Numbered from the stretch's first letter, positions 1-8,251 are shown. The stretch is DNA of 64,000 nt from Flavobacteriales bacterium (GCA_020635565.1 JACJZN010000006.1:248001-312000), one strand, 5' to 3'. The notes: generated by a model not told the origin, from the letters alone. A program made the numbers and translations.

Positions 1-254
1 TTATTTTGATCTTACATTTGATTATGTACCTAAGCCATTTTAATTCCCCTCTCTTAGTAGTAAGCTCCTTATTACTTGTGCTATTGATCCTTCAAACATT
101 TTGGTTACTGCCTTTATTAGACGCTAGAGCTGAAGACCACATCCAAGGTAAAGATGTGGCAAGCTCGTTTCTCCACCTCTATTACGTTATTGCCGAATTA
201 TTAAAACTACTTGCCTTAGCTTTTATAACCATCAAACTATTTATAAGAACATGA
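1..254 (+). CDS. Small hydrophobic membrane protein, 5' end outside the window
   Basis: The reading frame is open from the first bases of the window, so the true start lies upstream. The visible part has two or three membrane segments: a hydrophobic stretch near residues 12-35 and another near 60-78. Between them is a short polar loop with the residues LDARAEDHIQG. The pattern resembles the C-terminal half of DUF4149-type membrane proteins, but this is only a similarity of layout. The stop codon overlaps the start of the ric gene by 4 bases (ATGA), so the two are probably co-transcribed and translationally coupled. No function is proposed. Confidence 0.5.
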   Translation, partial: ILILHLIMYLSHFNSPLLVVSSLLLVLLILQTFWLLPLLDARAEDHIQGKDVASSFLHLYYVIAELLKLLALAFITIKLFIRT

Positions 255-988
255 CAGAGTTAACAGAAAACACCAGCTTAGGAGAAATTGTAGCCTTTGA
301 TTACCGCATCGGAAAAATATTCGAACAATATAATATCGACTATTGTTGTAAAGGAAACAGGTCCCTACGAGAGGCTTGCGAAGCCATAGCTTACGACCCC
401 AATGAATTACTCATTGAGATCAATGCTGTTTTAGGAATGCAAACAAACGAGAGTATAAACTACTCAGACCTTAAGCTAAATGAACTTGCCGATCACATCG
501 TCAAGCATCATCACACCTATGTTGAACAGAAATCTAATGAAATTCTACCACTCTTAGAAAAGGTTAGAAATGTACATGGTAAAAAACACCCCGAATTGCA
601 ACAAGTGTATAGTCTTTTCAAAGAAGGAGTGCAAGAATTGGCAAAACACATGAAGAAAGAAGAGTTAATATTGTTCCCATTCATTAGTAAAATGATCAAA
701 GCTGCCCATGGAGAAATTGACCAGTTTATTATCTCTACAAATGGGGTCAAAAGTCCAATAGACCAAATGATGGATGAACACAATATAGAAGGTGAGCGAT
801 TTCAAAAAATCAACGAATTAACAAATGCATACACTCCTCCTGAAGATGCTTGTAACACCTATATTCGAACATATTCATTGTTGTCTGAATTTGAAAAAGA
901 TCTTCATCTACACATTCATTTAGAGAACAATATTCTATTTCCGAGAAGTATTTCTCTTCAAAAAAAGCTTGATAGAAAAAATGGATAG
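251..988 (+). CDS. ric: Iron-sulfur cluster repair di-iron protein (RIC/ScdA/YtfE family)
   Basis: This cytoplasmic di-iron protein family restores iron-sulfur clusters damaged by nitric oxide or oxidants. At 245 residues the length is normal. The N-terminal ScdA_N (DUF542) domain, residues ~5-60, carries the typical YCCKG cysteine pair. The rest is a hemerythrin-like four-helix domain with the expected iron ligands: HHHTY near residue 85, HMKKEE near 135, DEHN near 175 and HIHLENNILFP near the end. The ATG overlaps the stop of the upstream membrane protein, and its own stop overlaps the next gene, which indicates an operon. The family assignment is firm; the NO-stress role is known from the family, not shown here. 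Confidence 0.93.
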   Translation: MTELTENTSLGEIVAFDYRIGKIFEQYNIDYCCKGNRSLREACEAIAYDPNELLIEINAVLGMQTNESINYSDLKLNELADHIVKHHHTYVEQKSNEILPLLEKVRNVHGKKHPELQQVYSLFKEGVQELAKHMKKEELILFPFISKMIKAAHGEIDQFIISTNGVKSPIDQMMDEHNIEGERFQKINELTNAYTPPEDACNTYIRTYSLLSEFEKDLHLHIHLENNILFPRSISLQKKLDRKNG

Positions 989-1469
989 CTTTTTTGCGGA
1001 ACACAAGAATGGCTATCTACGATGTGGTAGACATAATTTATATCTTACTTCTTCCAGCAATTTAAAAGAGACGAGATACCTAAAGGAGCGCACTCATTTA
1101 ACATCAGCAACGAATAGACTCCGAATTCGGTCAAGACTATCCTTAGAACTGAGCCTATTTTTTTTATTTATTGGGTTTACTTATTTGTTCCTTCCATTAT
1201 TAATTGTATTTCCTGGTATCTTCATCCTAACTCCCATAGCAATTGCTAGATTAATGGACTATTACAAAGCCGATTTTAACTGTATTTTCTTTATCCCCTA
1301 CAGTAAAATCCTTTTAATCACGATTTCCAATAGTAAACTCATATTCTCATTTGAAAATGGAAACTTCGAAAAAGACGAAGTATTAATTCAAAATTTGAAA
1401 CAAGAGGACATTGATCACCTTATGACTATGCCACACTTATCTCAAATTCGCAAGGAATACATTAAATAA
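981..1469 (+). CDS. Hypothetical protein with two membrane segments
   Basis: Not recognised. The ATG at 981 overlaps the last codons of ric; an in-frame TTG at 969 is less likely. The product of about 162 residues has a basic, polar N-terminus, then two adjacent hydrophobic segments (roughly residues 55-90). A cytoplasm-like C-terminal part follows with alternating strands (SKILLITISNSKLIFSFENG), which looks like a small PH-like or bacterial-PH fold, though this is not certain. It is the third gene of the ric operon. Its last 8 bases overlap the 3' end of the convergent DUF2490 gene. Confidence 0.55.
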   Translation: MDSFFAEHKNGYLRCGRHNLYLTSSSNLKETRYLKERTHLTSATNRLRIRSRLSLELSLFFLFIGFTYLFLPLLIVFPGIFILTPIAIARLMDYYKADFNCIFFIPYSKILLITISNSKLIFSFENGNFEKDEVLIQNLKQEDIDHLMTMPHLSQIRKEYIK

Positions 1470-2142
1470 TGAACCTAGCACCTAATAATATTTGATTCTT
1501 TGACCAAGTACTTGTTACCTGACGCATTGCTCCCAACTCTAAGATAACTTTTTCAGACAATTTGTAGCTACTTCCAAGGTACAGTCGATCTAAGTCAAAA
1601 AAGTTTAGGTGAGAATTCACAGATGACAATTTGGGGTTAGTGAATAGTTCGTTTGAAAATTCCAAGTATAATGTTTTAACCCTGATACGCTTACTGTTTA
1701 ATGGCACTCTAATAATTTGATTTAATCTTATTCTTAAACGAAATGGCTCGCTCTGAATAAACCGTTGTTCCATTCTTATGATAGAACTCAGGTATACCCT
1801 ACCTAAAATAATTGATGGAATTGATACCTCTTGATGAATTCTTAACTCAGGAGTTGTCGTATTATTTGGAGTTGGCATTTTTGATAAAAAGAACGAATTA
1901 ACCATTGAAAATGCAATTTTTCGCTTTGATGTTCTTTTTCGAATACCAAACCCAATAACAAATTGTTGTAAGTCATCTATAACCCTCCAATTTCTGCTAT
2001 GAACTTCAGAATTTATACTCCAGTCATTCTGGAGTCTGTTTTCAAGTTTTATGCTATACCAACCACCTAGCTGACGGTTGTTTATCTGCGAGAAATAAGA
2101 AATTGGAACAACCACTGCTATGAAGAATAATAAAAATCTCAT
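1462..2142 (-). CDS. DUF2490 family outer-membrane beta-barrel protein
   Basis: The 226-residue product begins with a signal peptide (MRFLLFFIAVVVPISYFSQ). It continues with alternating amphipathic strands typical of a small outer-membrane barrel. The opening LGGWYSIKLENRLQNDWSINSEVHSR-type segment and the repeated RxE/RxR strand starts match the DUF2490 family, which is common in Bacteroidetes and has no known function. It ends in a hydrophobic strand finishing with ARFII, as expected for barrel insertion. The gene is convergent with the ric operon, and a long inverted repeat lies directly upstream. Confidence 0.75.
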   Translation of the reverse strand: MRFLLFFIAVVVPISYFSQINNRQLGGWYSIKLENRLQNDWSINSEVHSRNWRVIDDLQQFVIGFGIRKRTSKRKIAFSMVNSFFLSKMPTPNNTTTPELRIHQEVSIPSIILGRVYLSSIIRMEQRFIQSEPFRLRIRLNQIIRVPLNSKRIRVKTLYLEFSNELFTNPKLSSVNSHLNFFDLDRLYLGSSYKLSEKVILELGAMRQVTSTWSKNQILLGARFII

Positions 2143-2154
2143 TAATAATTAGTA

Positions 2155-2328
2155 AGAGGTGGGAAGTTTTGATATTTCAATCGTGCAGATGCTAACTAAT
2201 AAAAAGGAATTACTAGATGTAAACCAACAAACTCTGGATTTAACTAAAACGAACACACAATTAACTCCCAGAGTAACCAAATCAACCAATTAATAGACAC
2301 TGCAGTTTATCAGAACTTACCCACCTCT
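2155..2328. repeat. ~21-bp imperfect inverted repeats enclosing a 174-bp non-coding segment (MITE-like)
   Basis: The left end reads AGAGGTGGGAAGTTTTGATA (from 2155). The reverse complement of the right end reads AGAGGTGGGTAAGTTCTGAT, continuing with A. The two arms match except for one inserted T and one T/C change. The interior of about 130 bases has no reading frame. The segment fills the gap between the PntA-like gene and the DUF2490 gene. No convincing target-site duplication is visible. It could be a small non-autonomous element or a long-range RNA hairpin; the sequence alone does not decide. Confidence 0.45.
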
Positions 2329-2334
2329 GTTTTT

Positions 2335-3408
2335 TTATAAAGATTCTATTTCATCGAGAATTTTTTCGTTTACTAATTGACCATTATCAACTACTAGTGC
2401 AGACAATAAAATTTCATTTTGCTTTTGATTAATTTCATTATCCATGTAATACCTTAAAAACGACTCCATTTTATTTCCTAAGATCATAGATGATGTGAGT
2501 GGCACATCATTAAATAACTCAGAGCTACCTATTATATCAACACCTTCACAGCTACTTATGGCTCCCTCAATTGTTAGCTCAGTTGTTGCTCCATATCTTG
2601 ACGTTAAATCAATAATCTTAGCATTATTTTTCATTGTACTAATCATTTTTTTCGATAATAATGACGGATTGGAAAACCCCTCATATCCTAATGTGCATAT
2701 CACTAAATCTATTTCAGTTAAGTATGATGCCAGTATTTCACTGGAGTTATTTTTATTTCCAGACAAGTTCTCTTTGGTGATAAAAATGCCCCCCAGTTTT
2801 TCAACGACATCCATCGCCCTATCACAATTATCAAATACAAATACAACGGCTCCAATATTCTTAGCTGTCTCAATGGCCTGCTGTCCTGCTACCCCAGCTC
2901 CTATAACCATAATCTTGGAAGGGGGGATATAGTCATTATTACCTTGCATCATCGAAACAACTTTATTTAATTTATTAACTCCAGAAATTACAGCCTGATA
3001 TCCAGATAATCTTTCAATACCTTCAGTTACACGCATATACTTTGATAATGTATTTTTCGGAAGTAATGTTAGGCTGTATAATCTAACCGGTCTTTTTTGG
3101 AAATTAAGTAATAAGAAATAACTATCATAAACCTGATGACACCCTAATACCACTTTCAAATCATCATGGCATTGAACATCAATATCACTGTTATAAGTTA
3201 GGATTATTTCCGAGTTTCTGATTAATTCTCTTCTGTTATAGGCTAGCAAAGCCCCTGCTTTTACGTAATCCTCATTTGTGAACCCAGACTCCAATCCTGC
3301 TCCTGATTCAACTATCACTTTAGCGATGTTCGAGAGACTCTTTACGTTTGCAGGGGTCAATGCTACCACCTTACTATTATATTCTTTAACAACTCCAATT
3401 ATTTTCAT
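2335..3408 (-). CDS. PntA/alanine dehydrogenase-like NAD(P)-binding protein, no membrane part
   Basis: The protein follows the two-domain plan of the soluble alpha-1 subunit of NAD(P) transhydrogenase and of alanine dehydrogenase. An N-terminal domain with VESGAGLESGFTNEDY is followed by a Rossmann fold with the dinucleotide motif VIGAGVAGQQA near residue 165. Length (~357 residues) fits PntA domain I. Residues usually conserved in transhydrogenase are altered: KVxAP is replaced by TYNSD, and the RxSRAQS loop by NTLSKYM. No PntB or membrane domain is nearby. The ATG at 3408 is chosen over a TTG at 3417. It is the third gene of a minus-strand operon, 10 bases after gdhA. A redox or amino-acid role with glutamate dehydrogenase is inferred from context; it may be a regulatory or neofunctionalised paralogue. 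Confidence 0.65.
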   Translation of the reverse strand: MKIIGVVKEYNSKVVALTPANVKSLSNIAKVIVESGAGLESGFTNEDYVKAGALLAYNRRELIRNSEIILTYNSDIDVQCHDDLKVVLGCHQVYDSYFLLLNFQKRPVRLYSLTLLPKNTLSKYMRVTEGIERLSGYQAVISGVNKLNKVVSMMQGNNDYIPPSKIMVIGAGVAGQQAIETAKNIGAVVFVFDNCDRAMDVVEKLGGIFITKENLSGNKNNSSEILASYLTEIDLVICTLGYEGFSNPSLLSKKMISTMKNNAKIIDLTSRYGATTELTIEGAISSCEGVDIIGSSELFNDVPLTSSMILGNKMESFLRYYMDNEINQKQNEILLSALVVDNGQLVNEKILDEIESL

Positions 3409-3418
3409 AACTAACAAA

Positions 3419-4702
3419 TTAGGGAAATAGACCTCGCTCTAAATAAGTTTGTTCAAGCCTTCTCAATGCAACTGCATATGCGGATGTTCTATAATCTGTA
3501 GATAGTTCTATGGAAGTTGAATTAACCTTTTTAAAAGCATCCGACAATTTTTCATCTATTTTTTGGAGAACCTCTTCTAATTTCCAGTTTTCGCTTCTCT
3601 TGTTTTGAAGCCACTCATAGTAACTTCCAATTACTCCCCCTGCATTGCAAAGAATGTCGGGCAAAATGACTATCCCGCGCTCTAAAAGACTTTTTTCTGC
3701 ATCAACATCTATGGGGCCATTTGCACCTTCAGCAATGAGACCCGCCTTAATATTATTGCAGTTTTCCAAAGTAATTTGATTTCCGAGTGCGGCTGGAATA
3801 ATAATATCGCAATCAATACCAAAAAACTCTTGATTAGCCATTAATCTACTATCGACAAATCCTACTATATCTCCACTGTTGATTGCTGAGTAGTTCTTCA
3901 ATTGATCAGGATCGATCCCCTTTTCATTATGAATGGTTCCACTAATATCCTGTACTGCGATTAGCTTCGCACCAAGATGACATAGAAATTTGGCAGCCCA
4001 ATATCCAACATTTCCAAACCCTTGAACAATAAATGTTTTATTCTTTAAATCATAATCGTTTTGTTGCGCCCACTCATTAATAATTGAAACCACTCCAAAT
4101 CCTGTGGCTCGATCACGTCCTTCCAGTCCTCCTGAACCAACTGGCTTTCCAGTGACAACGTGCATGTTTTTTTGTCTCTCAGAAGTTGATTTTATGGCAG
4201 CATATGTATCGGCTATCCATGCCATAACCTGTGCATTTGTATTAACATCTGGAGCTGGAATATCTAGATCCGGACCTATGTTGTCCCCTAATGCATAAAC
4301 AAATCTTCTTGTGATTCTCTCTAGTTCCGATTTTGTGTAGTTTTTAGGATCTATCTGTATGCCTCCTTTACCTCCTCCGTATGGCAGACCTACGAGTGCT
4401 GTTTTCCATGTCATCCAGGCAGCTAGTGCACGAGCTGCATCTATATCTACTGTTGGATGATATCTAAGCCCTCCTTTATAGGGACCCAAGTAATTGTTGT
4501 GTTGAACTCTGTAACCAGTGAATACCTCTATCTCTCCAGAGTCCATTTTAACGGGAAAATGAACAACGATTTCATTGTTTGTTTGAGACAGTATCTTTCT
4601 CACACCTTTATCTAATGCAACAATATCAGCAGCTTTATTAAATTGCTTCAAAACGTTTTCGTACATCCCCGTTTTTTTCTTATTTACTTCCTTTACTTTC
4701 AT
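3419..4702 (-). CDS. gdhA: Glutamate dehydrogenase (Glu/Leu/Phe/Val dehydrogenase family)
   Basis: The enzyme interconverts glutamate with 2-oxoglutarate and ammonium using NAD(P). The 427-residue length is typical of the hexameric bacterial GDH class. The substrate and catalytic motifs are present: KGGLRYHP near residue 78 and PYGGGKGGI with the catalytic lysine near 110. The Rossmann motif GFGNVG is near 228. It ends with YLERGLFP as many orthologues do. It lies 7 bases downstream of a small cysteine-rich gene and 10 bases upstream of a PntA-like gene. A sigma-54 promoter lies upstream of the three genes. Coenzyme preference cannot be read reliably. A second, Leu/Val-type paralogue lies at 29409. 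Confidence 0.92.
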   Translation of the reverse strand: MKVKEVNKKKTGMYENVLKQFNKAADIVALDKGVRKILSQTNNEIVVHFPVKMDSGEIEVFTGYRVQHNNYLGPYKGGLRYHPTVDIDAARALAAWMTWKTALVGLPYGGGKGGIQIDPKNYTKSELERITRRFVYALGDNIGPDLDIPAPDVNTNAQVMAWIADTYAAIKSTSERQKNMHVVTGKPVGSGGLEGRDRATGFGVVSIINEWAQQNDYDLKNKTFIVQGFGNVGYWAAKFLCHLGAKLIAVQDISGTIHNEKGIDPDQLKNYSAINSGDIVGFVDSRLMANQEFFGIDCDIIIPAALGNQITLENCNNIKAGLIAEGANGPIDVDAEKSLLERGIVILPDILCNAGGVIGSYYEWLQNKRSENWKLEEVLQKIDEKLSDAFKKVNSTSIELSTDYRTSAYAVALRRLEQTYLERGLFP

Positions 4703-4709
4703 TTCTTAA

Positions 4710-4967
4710 TTATTTAAACTCTTCACAATATGTTTTTTTCTCATTATCCAAAGACAAAGTACATGTAGTAAAAAGGTCACATGTTTGGCATATACTTTTA
4801 ACCTTTACTACCCTATTTTCCCTTTTCAATTTTGCTAGATCATTTTCTATTATTTTTGGAATTTCTTCCTGTTCTTTAAATTCGTGCATTGAACACCAAT
4901 TCCGATGAGGCAAATCTTTCTGATACACGCACCTAGTACTGTTCAGACAATCACTACAAATAGTCAT
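4710..4967 (-). CDS. Small cysteine-rich protein, putative metal-binding
   Basis: Not recognised as a named family. The 85-residue protein has two similar cysteine clusters: CSDCLNSTRC followed by a Cys near residue 26, and CQTCDLFTTC followed by YCEEF at the end. A charged, Lys/Glu-rich linker joins them. The spacing C-x2-C-x5/6-C is repeated, suggesting an internal duplication and two zinc or iron-sulfur sites. It has no signal peptide or membrane segment. It is the first gene of the operon with glutamate dehydrogenase, and its start is about 27 bases after the predicted sigma-54 transcription start. A regulatory or electron-transfer partner role for GDH is only a guess from position. Confidence 0.7.
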   Translation of the reverse strand: MTICSDCLNSTRCVYQKDLPHRNWCSMHEFKEQEEIPKIIENDLAKLKRENRVVKVKSICQTCDLFTTCTLSLDNEKKTYCEEFK

Positions 4968-5003
4968 TTAATTCATATCAAAACATTAATTACTAATGTC
5001 TTT

Positions 5004-5019
5004 AGCGAAGGGCATGCCA
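5004..5019 (-). promoter_or_regulatory. Sigma-54 (-24/-12) promoter for the cysteine-rich/gdhA/PntA-like operon
   Basis: Read on the minus strand the site is TGGCATGCCCTTCGCT, against the consensus TGGCACG-N4-TTGCW. It has the essential GG and GC separated by exactly 10 bases, with one mismatch in each element. Transcription would start near 4994, about 27 bases before the ATG of the first gene. A gene for a sigma-54 activator lies directly upstream. Confidence 0.72.
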
Positions 5020-5109
5020 AACCAAACCGACAAACATTTAAAAACCTGTTTATCAGTTTGTTGTAATTTTAAATAGAGTTTGTGTACGGTTTTGAAATTG
5101 TGAATAAAT

Positions 5110-5142
5110 GGGTAAAAAATACCCAAGCGGGTAGTATTACCC
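5110..5142. promoter_or_regulatory. Two tandem GGGTA/TACCC palindromes, candidate enhancer (UAS) sites
   Basis: Two inverted repeats with identical arms stand side by side: GGGTAAAAAATACCC at 5110-5124 and GGGTAGTATTACCC at 5129-5142. Their centres lie about 120 and 140 bases upstream of the predicted sigma-54 start site, the usual distance for NtrC-type activators. The second overlaps the stop codon of the response-regulator gene. Neither is followed by a T-run on the minus strand, so a terminator is less likely. Binding by the neighbouring regulator is inferred. Confidence 0.6.
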
Positions 5143-6468
5143 CATATCACCTAATTTTTTCCGAAGAGTTTTACGATCTATCTTCAAAATCTCTGCCGCC
5201 TTGGATTTATTGTTTCCTGTTGCCTTGAGAACCCGTTTAATATACTTAATCTGATATTCATCCAACGACAGAAAGTCATCTTCTGATGAATTGGTTTCGA
5301 TTGTCATCTTCATATAGCTTGGAATATGAGTCATTAAAACTCTACTTCCGACAAGAATAACCAACCTATGAATGAAGTTCTCTAGCTCTCTTACATTTCC
5401 AGGCCAAGCATAATGCTCTAAGGTTTTTAGAACATTTTTATCAAATTTCGGAACGGGCAAACTATGTTCCTTGGAAAACTTATAGGTAAAATGGTTGATT
5501 AACTTAATAATGTCTCCATCTCGATCTCTTAGCGCAGGAATTTTTAATGAAAGTACGTTAAGCCGATAATATAGATCCTCCCTAAACTTTCCTTGTCTAA
5601 CGAGTTCTTTAATATCTAAGTTTGTAGCGGAAATTATTCGAACATCTACTTTTTTAGATTTAGAGCTACCAACTGGAGTGATTTCCTTTTCTTGAAGAAC
5701 TCTCAAAAGTTTAGCTTGGACCCCAAGACTAGTATTAGTAATCTCATCCAAAAAAATCGTACCTCCATCAGCAGACTCAAAAAAGCCCTTTCTGTCAGAT
5801 ATGGCGCCAGTAAAACTACCTTTTAAGTGACCAAATAACTCACTCTCAATTAACTGTTCAGGTATTGCTCCACAATTAACTGGCACGAATGGAGCTGAAG
5901 AATATTTACTTTCATAATGAATCGCTCTTGCAATCAATTCTTTTCCAGTTCCGCTCTCTCCATTAATTAAAACTGTTGCCTTATTATTGAGTGTCTTTTC
6001 AATCATCTCAAATAACTCTAGCATTTTTGGTGATGAGCCTATAATACCTGGAAACCCTTTGGTATAGTCATTATCATTAATCGTGTCTGGCTTTGATACT
6101 TCTAGCGGCCCGACTCTCATAATCGCATCATATAAATCTTCTGCAGGAAAAGGCTTTATTAGATACTCAGAAACCCCCATTTTCATTAAATCCACAGCTG
6201 AGTTGACATCGGGATATCCCGTCATAACTAACATTGGAAGGTCGGAATAGTGTTCAGAAACATAGCGAATGAGTTGTTCGCCACCTATGTTTGAAATTTT
6301 AATATCAGAAATTAACAGGTCAATTTCGCTATGTTCAAGTATATCTATTGCATCCATAACATTATCTGATGTTACTGGCGACAGACCCTTACTCTCCAAT
6401 TGCCTGCATAACAATTCCAGTAGGTCATTGTTGTCATCAACTATTAAAATTTTCGATATTAACTTCAT
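5137..6468 (-). CDS. Sigma-54-dependent response regulator (NtrC/AtoC type)
   Basis: A 443-residue transcription activator with the standard three domains. The receiver (residues ~1-125) has the phosphoacceptor Asp55 in LLISDIKI. The AAA+ sigma-54 interaction domain (~140-375) has the Walker A NGESGTGKE and the loop motif GSFTGA, a common variant of GAFTGA, plus DGGTIFLDE for Walker B. The C-terminal Fis-type helix-turn-helix contains NNKSKAAEILKIDRKTLRKKL. Its start is 4 bases after the histidine kinase stop. A sigma-54 promoter with two palindromes lies just downstream, in front of the gdhA operon. That operon is the obvious target, although this is inferred from position. Confidence 0.93.
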   Translation of the reverse strand: MKLISKILIVDDNNDLLELLCRQLESKGLSPVTSDNVMDAIDILEHSEIDLLISDIKISNIGGEQLIRYVSEHYSDLPMLVMTGYPDVNSAVDLMKMGVSEYLIKPFPAEDLYDAIMRVGPLEVSKPDTINDNDYTKGFPGIIGSSPKMLELFEMIEKTLNNKATVLINGESGTGKELIARAIHYESKYSSAPFVPVNCGAIPEQLIESELFGHLKGSFTGAISDRKGFFESADGGTIFLDEITNTSLGVQAKLLRVLQEKEITPVGSSKSKKVDVRIISATNLDIKELVRQGKFREDLYYRLNVLSLKIPALRDRDGDIIKLINHFTYKFSKEHSLPVPKFDKNVLKTLEHYAWPGNVRELENFIHRLVILVGSRVLMTHIPSYMKMTIETNSSEDDFLSLDEYQIKYIKRVLKATGNNKSKAAEILKIDRKTLRKKLGDMG

Positions 6469-6472
6469 CGAT

Positions 6473-7579
6473 TCAAACTTTTAGAATAATAGTAACAGAT
6501 GTGCCTTTATCAACCTTGGAATCTATTTCAATTCTCCCTTGATGAGCCTGAATTATGCCTCTACTAACAGGCAATCCTAACCCAGTTCCGGTAGTATTTC
6601 GTTTTTTAGAATAGAAAGGTTGAAATAGCAGCTTTAATTCATCCTCTGACATTCCTATTCCATTGTCAGTAATCACAAGTCTAACTTCCCTATTCAAATG
6701 TCGAGAAGAAACTATTAGCTTTCCATGCTCCTTCATAGCATCAAGCGCATTTAAAATAATATTGAAAATAACTTGCGAAAATTGGGTTGGATCCATTTTT
6801 AATTTTGGAATACCCTCTTCTAGACGCAAACTGACTGAAATATTTTTCTCCTGCAGTTGAAGTTTTAGCAAATCTATGCTTTCAACAATTAACTCATTTA
6901 CGTCAATATTTTTAAATGACGAAGGAATCTCACATGAAAAATACATTAGCTTTTTTACAATTGTAGATGCATGATTAGATGACTTTAACACTTTTTCTAA
7001 GTCTCTAATTTTTTGAAGGTCTGTTTCTCTGTCAATTAATAACTGGGCATAACCAATTATATTAGTTAATGGTGTATTTAATTCGTGAGCAATGCCACCT
7101 GTAATTTCTCCAAGAAGATTAAGCTTATCTTCTTTCCTTAGCTTCTGTTGGATAAGTAACTCATTCCGATTCTTGATCTCAATCTCAATTAGACTTTGAA
7201 TCTCATAACCTATTTGATTTAGTAGAAATTGCTCCTCGTACAAAAAGGGTTGTTCAATAAAGCTTACATCCTTCGTTTTATAAAACACCACTAATTCAGC
7301 CTTGATTCCATTTGTAAGTTGAAAAGATGTTCTTTGAGACTTCCCTCCATTCGGTTCTACTCCATAATGAGAATCACCGTAGGTTAGGTATGCCAGTATC
7401 CTATCTGGGTGCTGCCATCCTTTTGGAATTTCTTGCATAATTTCATTCAGACATTTATCTAGATTATTTTTGTGGTGTCTAGCTATCCTAGAGATACTAT
7501 ACAAGCATTCTAATTCCTTAACCCTTTCTGTCAATTTCTTCGAAAGTAAATTGTACTCGAATTCCGTATAACTTTCCAT
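6473..7579 (-). CDS. Soluble histidine kinase with GAF-like N-terminus
   Basis: Partner kinase of the downstream response regulator. The first ~170 residues contain a coiled coil and a GAF-like region (ELECLYSISRIARHH, IPKGWQHPDRI), with no membrane segment. The HisKA box has the phosphorylated histidine in GGIAHELNTPLTN near residue 168. The HATPase_c domain shows N (NIILNALDAM), G1 (DNGIGM), F (FQPFYSKK) and G2 (GTGLGLPVSRGI) boxes. The ATG at 7579 is chosen; the frame extends only 9 bases to a TTG. The gene follows a separately encoded membrane sensor, so the input and kinase modules appear to be split between two proteins. Confidence 0.92.
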   Translation of the reverse strand: MESYTEFEYNLLSKKLTERVKELECLYSISRIARHHKNNLDKCLNEIMQEIPKGWQHPDRILAYLTYGDSHYGVEPNGGKSQRTSFQLTNGIKAELVVFYKTKDVSFIEQPFLYEEQFLLNQIGYEIQSLIEIEIKNRNELLIQQKLRKEDKLNLLGEITGGIAHELNTPLTNIIGYAQLLIDRETDLQKIRDLEKVLKSSNHASTIVKKLMYFSCEIPSSFKNIDVNELIVESIDLLKLQLQEKNISVSLRLEEGIPKLKMDPTQFSQVIFNIILNALDAMKEHGKLIVSSRHLNREVRLVITDNGIGMSEDELKLLFQPFYSKKRNTTGTGLGLPVSRGIIQAHQGRIEIDSKVDKGTSVTIILKV

Positions 7580-7642
7580 TATCCTCAAAAGTTCATTTAA
7601 CTAAATAAAAAATGTCACTAATTGACACCCTCTAAAGTAAAC

Positions 7643-8251
7643 TTAATTTGATGAACTCTTGCTTTTAGGAAGAAAAACTGCAATAATGATTATGAGACTC
7701 AGTACAATTAGCACGATGATTTCTATATTGGTGAATAACTCTGAAATGTTCACGAAGTACTTGGTTTCATAAACTTTTTTCCTACTTTCATTTGTTTGAG
7801 TTAATATCAATTGCTCTAGGTTAGATTTTATTTTAGCTAGCTCTTCCTTCGCTAATTGAGTATAATTACCATAGTCTCCATGTTCACTTTGTATGATTGC
7901 TATTTCTGTTTCTAACGTCTCAAGGTCATCAATATTCCCTTTAAGATCATCGAACAACTTTAGCTCTTCATCTTTCATAGAAGTTACCTCATATAATTTT
8001 ATGTAATTCGAAATCGAAGCATTTACTTGAGATTGATTAAGATCTGACGAATCAGAACTTAGAGCTATTTCTTTCTTATAAATTTCTTCTCTCAAATTAT
8101 AAATAATCTCTAAAGCGACTACCCTATCATTATGTATTTGGGCTGTTGAGTTACTAATTTGCTGAAAGTTGCCTTGGTCAATTAAATTAGTGGCAAGAAT
8201 CAATATAAAAACCATTAGTGTGGCAGTTATTAGCTTTAATCTTTTAGGCAT
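7643..8251 (-). CDS. Membrane four-helix-bundle (4HB_MCP-like) sensor without output domain
   Basis: The 202-residue protein has a membrane segment at each end (residues ~8-24 and ~175-195). Between them is a ~145-residue helical periplasmic region rich in Glu, Lys and Asn (for example VALEIIYNLREEIYKKEIAL), the layout of the 4HB_MCP ligand-binding module of chemoreceptors. There is no HAMP, kinase or methyl-accepting domain; the protein stops after a short basic/serine tail. It is the first gene of the operon with the soluble kinase and the sigma-54 regulator, so it may act as a detached sensor for them. The ligand is unknown. Confidence 0.75.
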   Translation of the reverse strand: MPKRLKLITATLMVFILILATNLIDQGNFQQISNSTAQIHNDRVVALEIIYNLREEIYKKEIALSSDSSDLNQSQVNASISNYIKLYEVTSMKDEELKLFDDLKGNIDDLETLETEIAIIQSEHGDYGNYTQLAKEELAKIKSNLEQLILTQTNESRKKVYETKYFVNISELFTNIEIIVLIVLSLIIIIAVFLPKSKSSSN

